64,000 bases of DNA from Fibrobacterota bacterium (GTDB lineage: Bacteria > Fibrobacterota > Fibrobacteria > UBA11236). Shown piece after piece: positions 8,126 to 16,750 of this stretch. Below the pieces are notes generated by a model. The model was not told the origin of the DNA, searched no databases, and saw only the letters and a program-made list of their open reading frames with translations. The translations under genes were made by a program, and so were the position numbers. How positions within the stretch are numbered: the stretch's first letter is position 1; the number at the start of each line of letters is the position of its first letter. The stretch covers positions 62,001 to 126,000 of the forward strand of contig JAQBPN010000001.1 of assembly GCA_028287505.1 (NCBI GenBank). The letters are read 5' to 3'.

Positions 8126-8812
8126 ATGCGCATCGGCAACGTGATCGAAAAGTCCGTCCTGTTCGCGGCCGCCGTGGCCGTCAACCTGGGACTATACTTG
8201 CTGGTTCCATATATCCAGGTGTTGATCGCGAAGAACGCCGTCCCCCCCAAACACGAAAAGCTGGTGACCACGGTGCTGGAATTCACACCTCCCACCGCGG
8301 ACAAATTGGTGAAGCGGGAGATCAAGGAAATCAAAACCGCGTCCGTCAATCCTCCCCAACCCACGCCCACGCGGCCAACCACTCCCGGAGGCGGCCTCAA
8401 GATCGACTTGAGCCCGGCGGGCGGCGAGGGACTGGCGCTGCAATCCGGCGGAGACAGGACGGGCGGGATCGGAGCGGGGACTGGCGGGGGCAAGGGCGAT
8501 GGCATGTCCGCCATGACCTATGAGGTGGGCCAAACCGACATAGACGCGACTCCTATGAACGATCCCCCGCTGGATATTCCCAGCAGGGCGAGCAGGGAGG
8601 GAGTTGGCGGGTACGTCGACCTAGTTTTCATCGTCAATGAAGCCGGTCTCATTGAGCAGATTTCCGTGCTCAAGGAGGAACCCACCGGGTATGGCTTCGC
8701 GAACAGCGCGATTGCGAGCGCGAAAAAGATCCGGTTCAAGCCCGCGGTCTTCCAGAAGCTTTCGGTAAGGCAGAGAGTCAAAAAGCGCTATAGCTTCGAG
8801 ATGGGGGAGTAA
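8126..8812 (+). CDS. tonB: TonB-family energy transducer
   Basis: TonB carries proton-motive energy from ExbB-ExbD to outer-membrane receptors. The 228-residue product has an N-terminal membrane anchor (VLFAAAVAVNLGLYLLVPYIQ), a proline/threonine/glycine-rich linker (PPQPTPTRPTTPGGG and a Gly-rich stretch), and a C-terminal TonB domain (YVDLVFIVNEAGLIEQISVL to the end), which includes the IASAKKIRFKPA segment typical of the fold. No TonB-dependent receptor gene is in the window, so the transported substrate is unknown. It is followed four bases later by a TPR gene. Confidence 0.88.
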   Translation: MRIGNVIEKSVLFAAAVAVNLGLYLLVPYIQVLIAKNAVPPKHEKLVTTVLEFTPPTADKLVKREIKEIKTASVNPPQPTPTRPTTPGGGLKIDLSPAGGEGLALQSGGDRTGGIGAGTGGGKGDGMSAMTYEVGQTDIDATPMNDPPLDIPSRASREGVGGYVDLVFIVNEAGLIEQISVLKEEPTGYGFANSAIASAKKIRFKPAVFQKLSVRQRVKKRYSFEMGE

Positions 8813-8816
8813 GCGC

Positions 8817-9860
8817 ATGAATGGCCCCATGAGATTCCTGGTATCATACGCCGTCGCGCTTTCGATGCTGGTTACGGCGCAAGCCCAGGAAGGCGCCGCG
8901 GGCGCACCCGGTAACGGAGACGCTACCTCCCAGGCTGCGGCCAAGAATCCCCTCGTCAACGGCAACAAGCTTTACGAGAAAGGCGACTATGCCGGAGCCG
9001 CCGACCAATACCGCCTGTCCGCGCGCACGGACAAGTTCCAGATCAACCGCGCCTTCGCTTGGTTCAACCTGGGGAATTGCCATGTGCAGACCAAGGCGTA
9101 CAACAAGGCCATCGTGGCCTATCGCCGCAGCCTGGAAGAGGCGCCCACCTTCACCCGCACCTGGATGATGCTCGGCGAGGTCTATACCTCCCTGGGCGCG
9201 GTCGGGGATGCGTTCCCCTGTTTCCGGCGGGCCTTGGAGATCGACGGCCCCAACGTGCGCGCCTACCAGATGCTCGGAGAGCTCTCCCTCAAGGCGGGCG
9301 ACATCGCCGAGGCCCTGCAGAACTTCGAGGCGGCCCTGAAGCTGGAGCCCAACCAGCCGGACATCTACCTGGCCATGGCGGAAGCCAACGCCCGCATCCG
9401 CGATTATCCCACCGCGGAGAAGGTGATGGAGGAGGCGCTGCTCAGCATCCCTTTGCCTCCCGCCGACATGTATTTCTACCTGGGCCAGCTTTACGAACTG
9501 GGCGAGAACGATCGCAAAGCGGTGCGCTCCTACGAGGAGGGCTTGCTTATCGATCCCAAACGCACGGAGTACTATATGCGTATCTCCGCCATCCACGAGC
9601 GGAACGGCGACGATTTCCTGTCCCTGCTCACCTTGGAACAGGCGGTGAAGGCCGGGATCAAGAAGCCGGAGATCCGGCTCAAGCGGGGGACGTTGTTCTT
9701 CGGGCAGAAAAGGTATGATAGGGCATTGGAGGAGTTCAAGGCGGCTTATGACCTGGGAAGCATCCAGGGACGGAGCGGTATCGAAAACGTGGCCGCCGTA
9801 TACTACAATTCCGGGAACGTGAAAAAGGCCAAAGAAGTGCTGGCAACCCTGTCCCAATGA
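8817..9860 (+). CDS. Periplasmic TPR protein of the TonB module
   Basis: The 347-residue protein has a signal peptide (about MRFLVSYAVALSMLVTAQAQ) and then about eight tetratricopeptide repeats, visible as GxxYxxxGDYxxAxxxY-type units such as NGNKLYEKGDYAGAADQYR and LGELSLKAGDIAEALQNFEAALK. TPR proteins are the usual last member of DUF3450-TtpC-ExbB-ExbD-TonB clusters, where one paralog aids the complex in the periplasm. Its stop codon overlaps the following glycosyltransferase start (ATGA), which suggests that the module and two sugar-transfer genes share a transcript. Confidence 0.85.
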   Translation: MNGPMRFLVSYAVALSMLVTAQAQEGAAGAPGNGDATSQAAAKNPLVNGNKLYEKGDYAGAADQYRLSARTDKFQINRAFAWFNLGNCHVQTKAYNKAIVAYRRSLEEAPTFTRTWMMLGEVYTSLGAVGDAFPCFRRALEIDGPNVRAYQMLGELSLKAGDIAEALQNFEAALKLEPNQPDIYLAMAEANARIRDYPTAEKVMEEALLSIPLPPADMYFYLGQLYELGENDRKAVRSYEEGLLIDPKRTEYYMRISAIHERNGDDFLSLLTLEQAVKAGIKKPEIRLKRGTLFFGQKRYDRALEEFKAAYDLGSIQGRSGIENVAAVYYNSGNVKKAKEVLATLSQ

Positions 9861-10954
9861 ACAGGACGGAACCCCGGATCCTGATCAACGCCCTGTTCCT
9901 GCAGGCCCATCTCGGCGGCATCGGGAACTACTGCCATGAATTGCTGAGGGTCCTGATGCGGAGGCATCCGGATCACCGTTTCACATTGTTGATTCCGGAA
10001 AAGGCGGCGCCCAATTTCACGGGCCTGGGGGAGGATCTCGAGCTTTGGCGGGTGGGGATCCGGAGCACGGCCTTACGCCAGCTCTACCACCAATTTATCC
10101 TCCCTTTCGCCGTGGGGAGGTTCCGTCTTATCCATTCCATCGGCAACATCGGCATGGTCCTCAGTCCCATCACCCAGGTCATCACCCTCCATGACACTTA
10201 CGAGAAAGTCTCTCCGGAACGGTTCTCTTGGCTCAAACGGTGCTTCATGGGCTGGCTGATTTCCCTTTCCGGACGCCGCGCGGCGCGGGTGATCACCGAT
10301 TCGGCGAACACCGCCAAGGACATCGCGCGCTTCTACCCGCACATGGCTCCCAAAACGACCGTCGTGTATCTGGGAAACAAATACCCGGTGGCGGACCCCG
10401 CGGAGGGCCGCGCGCGCAGGCATTTCCTGTTCGTGGGCACGCTCGAGCCCGGCAAGAACCTGGCGACCGTGCTGCGCGCCTTCGCGCTCTTCCGGAAAGG
10501 CCGGGCGGAGAAACTCCTGATCGTGGGAGCCATGGGATGGAACCAGGGCGCCCTTCCCGAATTGGTAGACTCCCTGGGAATCAGGGGCGACGTGGATTTC
10601 ATGGGGTACATCACCGATGACCGGCTCAGGGAAATCTACGCGTCTTCCCGCGCACTGATTCTCGCTTCGTCCTACGAAGGATTCGGCCTGCCGGCGATTG
10701 AAGCCATGGCCTGCGGCTGCCCGACAATCCTGGCCCGCAACTCCAGCCTGCCCGAGGCCGGCGGCGATTCCTCGCTCTTTTTCAGCACCTTCGATCATGG
10801 AGAACTGGCCCGGCGGATGGAAGAGATCTGCAGCGACGAAGATCTGATCGGAAGAACCGTCCGCACCGGCGCGGACCATGCCCGGAAATTCACGTGGGAC
10901 AAAACCGCGGACGAAACCTTCGCCATATACCGGCAAGCGGGTTTGCGGGCATGA
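9857..10954 (+). CDS. GT4-family glycosyltransferase
   Basis: A 365-residue GT-B fold glycosyltransferase. The N-terminal domain has the G-G-I-G loop (HLGGIGNYCHELLRVL). The C-terminal domain carries HFLFVGTLEPGKNLATVL, a Lys-containing donor loop, and the EGFGLPAIEAMACGCPTI motif whose glutamates bind the nucleotide sugar in GT4 enzymes. It probably adds mannose or a related sugar to a cell-surface polysaccharide. It overlaps both neighbours by four bases (ATGA), forming a coupled TPR-GT4-GT4 run. Confidence 0.88.
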   Translation: MNRTEPRILINALFLQAHLGGIGNYCHELLRVLMRRHPDHRFTLLIPEKAAPNFTGLGEDLELWRVGIRSTALRQLYHQFILPFAVGRFRLIHSIGNIGMVLSPITQVITLHDTYEKVSPERFSWLKRCFMGWLISLSGRRAARVITDSANTAKDIARFYPHMAPKTTVVYLGNKYPVADPAEGRARRHFLFVGTLEPGKNLATVLRAFALFRKGRAEKLLIVGAMGWNQGALPELVDSLGIRGDVDFMGYITDDRLREIYASSRALILASSYEGFGLPAIEAMACGCPTILARNSSLPEAGGDSSLFFSTFDHGELARRMEEICSDEDLIGRTVRTGADHARKFTWDKTADETFAIYRQAGLRA

Positions 10955-12000
10955 GCGGGATCCTGTTCGATGGACGCTGGGTGCGGCCGGGGATGACGGG
11001 CGTGGGCATCGTGGCTTTCAATATGCTGGCGGCTGTGGCCAAGCAAGGTATCCATGCCGGGGTGATATTGAACGAAGGGCCGGTGCCGCCGGAATTGGCG
11101 ACCGGATTCACCATCATCCGCACCAAGGTCGACTTGGCGCAGCATCCCGTCACGGAATTGTATGAGCAGCTCATGATCCCTTACCTTTGCTATCGCCATG
11201 GTTTCGATAGCTTCGTTTCCTTCGAGGGCCGCGTCCCCGCCTTCCATTTCGGGATCCGGACCTTTTCCTATATCCACGATCTCTCCTATTTGAATTTGCG
11301 GGGCACGCATAGTCTGAAGTACAGCTCCTTTCTGATTTTCTCCCTGGCCATGAGCCGCTTATTCGCAAGCCGCATCATTGCCGTGTCCCATACGACGGGG
11401 CGGGAGTTGGCGAAAAAACTCAGGCTTCCGGCGGGCAAGATTCTGGTTCTCCAGAATGCGGACAGCGGCCTTGCCAGGGTTGTACCGATGGAAATCCCGG
11501 ACCTGCCTCGGCCATATCTTCTCAGCGTAGGCCTTACCAACCCCAGGAAAAACCTGCCGCTGCTCTTGCAAGGTTTTAGCCTGTTTCGGAAAAACCGCCC
11601 GGAATTTTCCTTGGTGCTCACCGGGAATAAAACCTGGATCGAAACCGCCGGCGCGCCCTATCCGCGCGAAAAAACCCTGAATCTCGGCTTTGTGTCCCAA
11701 GAAGAACTCCGATATCTCTACCAGAACACGGCGGGCTTGGTATATCCATCCAAGGACGAAGGTTTCGGTCTGCCCCTGATGGACGCATACCGGGAAAAAT
11801 GCCCGGTGTTCTGCTCGGACATACCCGTGTTCAGGGAAGTGATGGGAAACTATGCTTCATATTTCAATCCTGTCGATCCCGAAGATATGGCTGCGAAACT
11901 TGCCGTATGGAAAAAGGGGACGGATAACGCGATCGCTTTGAATCATGGCTATTCTTGGGATGAGGCGGCATCCTCCCTACTGAGAGCTGCCGGGGAATAA
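10951..12000 (+). CDS. GT4-family glycosyltransferase
   Basis: This is a second GT4-type glycosyltransferase of 349 residues, with an N-terminal WVRPGMTGVGIVAFNMLAA loop, a middle LLSVGLTNPRKNLPLLLQGF donor-domain strand and the EGFGLPLMDAYREKCPVFC motif. The start is ATG 10951, overlapping the previous stop (ATGA); the longer in-frame version would read through the end of the upstream gene. The acceptor is unknown, and context suggests exopolysaccharide or O-antigen assembly. A converging lipoprotein gene ends 120 bp further on. Confidence 0.87.
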   Translation: MSGILFDGRWVRPGMTGVGIVAFNMLAAVAKQGIHAGVILNEGPVPPELATGFTIIRTKVDLAQHPVTELYEQLMIPYLCYRHGFDSFVSFEGRVPAFHFGIRTFSYIHDLSYLNLRGTHSLKYSSFLIFSLAMSRLFASRIIAVSHTTGRELAKKLRLPAGKILVLQNADSGLARVVPMEIPDLPRPYLLSVGLTNPRKNLPLLLQGFSLFRKNRPEFSLVLTGNKTWIETAGAPYPREKTLNLGFVSQEELRYLYQNTAGLVYPSKDEGFGLPLMDAYREKCPVFCSDIPVFREVMGNYASYFNPVDPEDMAAKLAVWKKGTDNAIALNHGYSWDEAASSLLRAAGE

Positions 12001-12120
12001 ACCCTAACGAACTTTCCAGTCTGTGGTTGAGTTTATCGGTGGAGCAAGTCATTTCCAAATCCATCCACCGCCGCTCGCGGCCCAGGGGGGCTTCGGGAAA
12101 TGGACCTATGGGGCGTATCC

Positions 12121-13380
12121 CTATTTCCCCAGCCATGCCAGCGCAAGGCTGTCGCCGTTGAGCGGCTTCGAGTTGAAGGATACCAAGGACATGATCGTTT
12201 GGTTGGGGTGCATGGTGCCGATACAGTGGCAATCCCCGGAATATACGATTCCGATCGATTGAACATAGATGGTCCCGACCGGGAAGGAAAAGCCGGCTGC
12301 AGGCGAAGGCCTGATGATCAAAACCCAAAGGCTGTCCTCCCCCACCTTCCGCTTCTTCAAATCGGGAAAGATCGTATTTGTCTCGCTCCCCCAATAGAGC
12401 GGGGTCTCGGAATATTTCCCCGGTCCGACATGGGCCGTCCCGCTGCTGTCTTTCTTGAGGTCCATCGGGTAGGTGGTGTCGATGAGAGATATGTTCGGCG
12501 ACAATCCTTCGATTCGGGATTCAAGGCTATCATGTATCGAAAAAGCGAAAAACGAACTGTCCACGGAAACGTTGACGACCTCCGCGGTCATGAATTTCAT
12601 CCCGGAAAGGCTTGGCTCCAGGCCGCCGCCGTGTTGATAGGCGTAGGCCCATTTGTCTCCCGTCTTAAAAGGAGCGAAGACGGCGGGATCCGGGTCCTGG
12701 CTGGAGTAGCGCGCCGCTTCAAAGCCTCGGGTTCCGACTTGCACCAGCGCGCCTGTGGGCACGGCGTTTCCATTGAAAGACTGGAGGACCAAGCGGTATC
12801 CTGAGGAATCGCCTCCGCCACCGCCATCATGGCCATCTTCATAGATCTTTCCGATGCCTTCCGCCACGGCGACGGCGAAGGACCAATCCTCCCGAGGAAT
12901 TTCCCGGTCCGGGGTGCACACCGAAAGCCGCACGATTTGGCCGTCCCATTCTGCCCGGCCCGGAGTTTCCTGGCATTTGGCATGCATGGACCAAAATGGG
13001 AAATCGGCGCCTGCCCCGATGACGGATTCCCCCTTTCTGGTGACCCGTAACGGATGCTCTTTGATTCCGCTGACATGTCCCCACGCGCCCTTCCTTACCT
13101 CCTTGAGGCTATCGCGCACAAGGAAATCATATACAGTGCCGTCCAATTGCTTTTCGACATGGGTCAAGGTCACGGACTTGGAACCGGAAAAACGCTTGTC
13201 CATGCCGGCGGCGACTTGGTAGGAAAGGGACTCGTAGACCCAGTGGTCCCCAACGGTTTCGGAAGCGAAGATGGTGAAGTCGGTTTTCGGCTCTTCTGCC
13301 TTTGGCTCTTCCTCATTCTGCATGCAGGCCGTGCACAAGACCGCCGAGAGAAACCCAAACACGCTTATGTAGCGGCCCAT
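12121..13380 (-). CDS. Lipoprotein of unknown function
   Basis: The 419-residue product has a lipoprotein signal with lipobox LCTAC (Cys19), followed by an acidic linker EEEPKAEEPK. The body appears to hold two similar beta-rich halves: each contains a GDHWVYES / GDKWAYAY-type strand and later a DFLVRDSL / AFSIHDSL strand, so an internal duplication is likely. AAGGAGG nine bases before ATG 13380 fixes the start, 22 codons inside the longest frame. I do not recognise the family. It is probably exposed at the outer membrane or periplasm. It is transcribed divergently from a methyltransferase gene. Confidence 0.75.
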   Translation of the reverse strand: MGRYISVFGFLSAVLCTACMQNEEEPKAEEPKTDFTIFASETVGDHWVYESLSYQVAAGMDKRFSGSKSVTLTHVEKQLDGTVYDFLVRDSLKEVRKGAWGHVSGIKEHPLRVTRKGESVIGAGADFPFWSMHAKCQETPGRAEWDGQIVRLSVCTPDREIPREDWSFAVAVAEGIGKIYEDGHDGGGGGDSSGYRLVLQSFNGNAVPTGALVQVGTRGFEAARYSSQDPDPAVFAPFKTGDKWAYAYQHGGGLEPSLSGMKFMTAEVVNVSVDSSFFAFSIHDSLESRIEGLSPNISLIDTTYPMDLKKDSSGTAHVGPGKYSETPLYWGSETNTIFPDLKKRKVGEDSLWVLIIRPSPAAGFSFPVGTIYVQSIGIVYSGDCHCIGTMHPNQTIMSLVSFNSKPLNGDSLALAWLGK

Positions 13381-13510
13381 TCCAGCCTCCTTAATCCATC
13401 GAATATACACCGAAAAGCAAGAAACAGGCCAAGGAACAACCCGCATATGCCTTCAATTCCAAACCTGGGCCGGTCAGGAAGCGACCGCGTGCGTCAGGTT
13501 TGCCCGGCAA

Positions 13511-13554
13511 TTTCCAAATCACCCACGCCCGCAAGGACCTTGCGGACTTGGAAA
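13511..13554. promoter_or_regulatory. Nested palindrome in a divergent intergenic region
   Basis: Two inverted repeats are nested. The outer pair is TTTCCAA (13511-13517) with TTGGAAA (13548-13554); the inner pair is CCGCAAGG (13529-13536) with CCTTGCGG (13538-13545), separated by one base. The element lies between the leftward lipoprotein gene and the rightward methyltransferase gene. The one-base inner spacing argues for a protein-binding DNA site over an RNA hairpin, but function is not shown. The rest of 13381-13666 shows only a TATAAA box near 13609 after a T run, a candidate promoter for the methyltransferase. Confidence 0.4.
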
Positions 13555-13666
13555 GCCGCAATGGCCGGCTCCCCGCGCCCTGTTGGCTTTTAGCCCGGGT
13601 TTTTTCTTTATAAATTCTCCCCTCTCATCCACAACGGCGTCCAAGCACGCCGCCGAAGGAATCGAC

Positions 13667-14416
13667 ATGGAAGCGAATCGTCTTGAGTCGAAGGAAGCCA
13701 GGGAAATCGACTACTGGAGAACCATGCCCAGTGAGTCCCCGGAATCCGAGGATGTAGGGACGCTACTCAACAAGATTACGGACGCGCCGAACCTGCTGGA
13801 GTGCCTGGCCCGGTTCGGAAACGTCTTTCCCGAAGGGGCCGAGGTCCTGGAATTGGGCGCCGGCCAGGGTTGGGCGTCCTGCCTGCTCAAAAGAATGCAT
13901 CCCAAGGCGCGGTTCACCGTTTCCGATATCAGCGAGTACGCGGTGGCCTCCATCCACAAGTGGGAGCATATCTTCCAGGTGAAGGCGGAAAAGACCTTCG
14001 CCTGCAAGAGCTATGAAATCCCTTCCGGGGACGCCGCCTTCGACGTCATTTTCGCATTCGCCTCTGCGCATCATTTCGGAGCCCACCGCAAGACCCTCGC
14101 GGAAATCAAGCGCGTGCTCAAACCGGGAGGGCAATGCCTCTATCTGCATGAGCCTTGTTGCCGGCGGTGGATTTACAAAGCGGCCCATCGGCGGGTCAAC
14201 CGGACCCGGGATACGGTTCCGGAGGACGTCATCGTTTTCCCGAAGCTTGTCGCCATCGCGAAGGAAGCGGGACTCGAAGTCGAATTCATTTTCACCCCGA
14301 CCCTCAACAAGCGGCTTCCTTTCGAATTCCTGTATTATTTCGCGATGCGGAAGATCCCGTTCCTCCAGCAACTTTTGCCGTGCACCGGGTGTTTCCGGTT
14401 TGTGCGGCCGGCATAG
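13667..14416 (+). CDS. Class I SAM-dependent methyltransferase
   Basis: This 249-residue protein carries the SAM-binding motif EVLELGAGQGWASCLL, the acidic second motif (FTVSDISEYAV), and the post-motif segment IKRVLKPGGQCLYLHEP. ATG 13667 is chosen because GAAGGA lies upstream. The substrate is unknown. The C-terminus includes a hydrophobic FEFLYYFAMRKIPFLQQLLP stretch, which hints at a membrane-associated or lipid-linked acceptor. A second methyltransferase follows after 57 bp, and both lie beside exopolysaccharide genes, so modification of a glycan or its lipid carrier is a reasonable inference. Confidence 0.83.
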   Translation: MEANRLESKEAREIDYWRTMPSESPESEDVGTLLNKITDAPNLLECLARFGNVFPEGAEVLELGAGQGWASCLLKRMHPKARFTVSDISEYAVASIHKWEHIFQVKAEKTFACKSYEIPSGDAAFDVIFAFASAHHFGAHRKTLAEIKRVLKPGGQCLYLHEPCCRRWIYKAAHRRVNRTRDTVPEDVIVFPKLVAIAKEAGLEVEFIFTPTLNKRLPFEFLYYFAMRKIPFLQQLLPCTGCFRFVRPA

Positions 14417-14473
14417 CCTCTTCCGGATGATGATTCCATTGGATGCGAAATTGAAGATGCGCTCGAGGCAGGC

Positions 14474-15295
14474 GTGACCCAGGGGCAGGCCAACGACCAG
14501 ATCCGGCTTAACATCAAGGCCCACGATAAAGTGGCCGCCAAATATGAAAAGCTGCACGGAGAGATTTACAATCCATTGGAGCAGGCCCGCTTGCATGAAA
14601 AACTGGGTATCGCGCGGTCCAGCCTGCGGACGGATGCTCCCCGGAAAACCGCCCTGGACTTCGGTTGCGGCGCGGGCAACCTGACCCGCCACCTGTTGGA
14701 ATTGGGGTTCGGCGTCACCGCTTCCGACGTGTCACCCAGGTTCCTCGAGCTGGTCCGCAAGGATTTTTCCGATAGGGGATCCTTGGATACGTTCCACCTG
14801 AACGGTTCCGACCTCGCCGGGATTCCGGACGACTCATTCGATCTGGCCGCCACCTATTCCGTGCTGCATCATGTCCCGGACTACCTGGGCGCCGTGGCCG
14901 AGATGGCCAGGGTGGTGAAGCCGGGCGGCATCCTCTACCTCGATCACGAAGTCAATGAGGGCTACTGGAACCGATCGGAAGCCTACCGGGAATTCCTGGG
15001 CAAGGTACGGCCCAACCCGGGCTGGACCCGCTTCTTCGATCCCAACACCTATTACCTGAAGATCCGATCCAGGCTGAATCCGAAATTCCGCGACGAAGGC
15101 GATATCCATGTTTTCCAGGACGACCATATCGAATGGGGAAAGATCGAAACCTTGCTTGGAGCGCGCGGATTCGAAATCGTACTGCGGGAGGATTACCTCA
15201 TCTACCGGCGCGAATACGCCCGGGATATCTACGACGCCTACAAAGACCGCTGCACGGACATGCGGCTCCTGATCGCGCGCAAACGGACGGGTTGA
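14474..15295 (+). CDS. Class I SAM-dependent methyltransferase
   Basis: The product (273 residues) has the SAM motif TALDFGCGAGNLTRHLLELG, then TASDVSPRFLELVR and MARVVKPGGILYLDHEVNE, the usual order of the methyltransferase type 11 fold. The start is GTG at 14474 with GAGG six bases upstream. The C-terminal half contains YLKIRSRLNPKFRDEGDIHVF, similar to SAM enzymes in polysaccharide clusters, but the acceptor cannot be named. The gene converges with the end of the minus-strand exopolysaccharide operon, leaving 48 bp between the stop codons. Confidence 0.83.
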   Translation: MTQGQANDQIRLNIKAHDKVAAKYEKLHGEIYNPLEQARLHEKLGIARSSLRTDAPRKTALDFGCGAGNLTRHLLELGFGVTASDVSPRFLELVRKDFSDRGSLDTFHLNGSDLAGIPDDSFDLAATYSVLHHVPDYLGAVAEMARVVKPGGILYLDHEVNEGYWNRSEAYREFLGKVRPNPGWTRFFDPNTYYLKIRSRLNPKFRDEGDIHVFQDDHIEWGKIETLLGARGFEIVLREDYLIYRREYARDIYDAYKDRCTDMRLLIARKRTG

Positions 15296-15343
15296 ACCGG
15301 GGTCCGGCCATACTTCAGCATTCCCATCTCTTCCCGAATCCGC

Positions 15344-16741
15344 TCATCTCCGGATGGATCCGGAATCTTTGGGCGGGGCCGGATAATGCCGACCTGCCTG
15401 CCACTTTTCCTCCCACCGGCTTTTCCGGAAATCCACGCCCCGGAAAACTTCGGGAGAATATTCCTTGGGAAACGATCCATCCGGAAGCCCGCCGGCTTGC
15501 GACCAGGCGAGGTAGGCCAGGAGGGGCGCGCTGTAACCCGAACAGAGGGGAAGCAACGAGTCGCTTTGCGGCTGGCATGTTTCGAAGTTGTTGAAGGACA
15601 TATGCGCATAGCCGCGGCGATGCGCCTGATAATGCCGGGATTCCCGGACCCATTCGAACAGCGATTGTAACGTCCGGTCCACGGGCGGGGAGAACGGCTC
15701 TTGGCCGTCCTCCCCCGCGCCTATCAGATAGGAGTAACCCAAGCGGTCGAGGTAACCCAGCTGTTTCGCTTTGCTGAGAACCACGTTCCGGTACCTGTCC
15801 TTCCCGTCGGATTCCAGGGAACTGTATATCCATGGGATCACCACCAGCTTATCCTTCAGCCGGAACCGGTCCCGCAGGATCCTCAGCGTACCCGCCGCTC
15901 CGGTTTTCGCGTCTCCGGCCAATCCATAGGTCTCCCCATAGTCTCCGGGGACGAACGAATCCCCGAAGAGAAGCAGGGATGTGGAGGAGTCGACGATCTC
16001 CGCCACTTGGACGGCCCGGGCGTGGATCTCCTCCGCGACGAGCGCAGCCTTGGTCTCCGGACGGTGGCGGCTTTTTCCCGCCTTGATCAGGCATATCTCA
16101 TTGTACCCCAGCTCATCGTGCCCGATGAGGATGAAAGGCGGATGGCCGTCCGCATTTCCATCCGCCGTCCACACGGCTTTGATGATCCGGAGGTATTCCC
16201 GGAAAAATTGATCGGCGCCGGGATTCCGTCCCAGGGGACCGGCTGCCGCGATCCCGTCGTATTTGGCATAAGCCTGCTTGCCCGCGGCGGGCCAGGTCCA
16301 GGGCGGGTGTGGCCGGGGATTCTTGCGATCGAACTCCGAGATGCTTGAATCCATCGCGATATACGCATCCATGTGGGAAAGCGAGGTCATGGCGGGGACG
16401 AGGACCATGCCCCGCGCCTCCGTTTCCTTTTTCATCCGGGCGAGGGAAAGCGAATGGTCCCCCGCGGCGTACGCGCCGCCGTTATAGATCCAGCCTGCGG
16501 CGGTTTTCCGGAATAGGGGCGCGTAAGGGGAGTCGATGAAATAGAGAATATGGGTGAAGCCGAGTCCCCGGTAGTAATCCAGGGCGCCGCGCTTGGCTCG
16601 GATGATTTTCTCCATGGCCGGGTCCGCGCTCGAATCCGCCATCCAGCCCCAAAGCCTCACATTGGACGCCAGGCGGATTTCACCGGCGCACGCGCAGCCC
16701 ATGGATAGGAGGAGTAAAAGCCAGCCGGTTTTTTTCCCCAT
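15344..16741 (-). CDS. Secreted GH20-like TIM-barrel protein
   Basis: This 465-residue protein has a signal peptide (MGKKTGWLLLLLSMGCACAG, probable cut after ACA) and reads as a TIM-barrel glycosidase. VRLWGWMADS and YYRGLGFTHILYFIDSPYAP resemble early barrel strands. PPFILIGHDELGYNEIC resembles the catalytic His/Gly-Asp-Glu motif of GH20 hexosaminidases, which would place the general acid at that glutamate. I cannot assign the family firmly. As the last gene of the exopolysaccharide operon it may trim or degrade the polymer in the periplasm. It starts nine bases after the upstream glycosyltransferase. Confidence 0.65.
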   Translation of the reverse strand: MGKKTGWLLLLLSMGCACAGEIRLASNVRLWGWMADSSADPAMEKIIRAKRGALDYYRGLGFTHILYFIDSPYAPLFRKTAAGWIYNGGAYAAGDHSLSLARMKKETEARGMVLVPAMTSLSHMDAYIAMDSSISEFDRKNPRPHPPWTWPAAGKQAYAKYDGIAAAGPLGRNPGADQFFREYLRIIKAVWTADGNADGHPPFILIGHDELGYNEICLIKAGKSRHRPETKAALVAEEIHARAVQVAEIVDSSTSLLLFGDSFVPGDYGETYGLAGDAKTGAAGTLRILRDRFRLKDKLVVIPWIYSSLESDGKDRYRNVVLSKAKQLGYLDRLGYSYLIGAGEDGQEPFSPPVDRTLQSLFEWVRESRHYQAHRRGYAHMSFNNFETCQPQSDSLLPLCSGYSAPLLAYLAWSQAGGLPDGSFPKEYSPEVFRGVDFRKSRWEEKWQAGRHYPAPPKDSGSIRR

Positions 16742-16750
16742 CCGCCCGCC

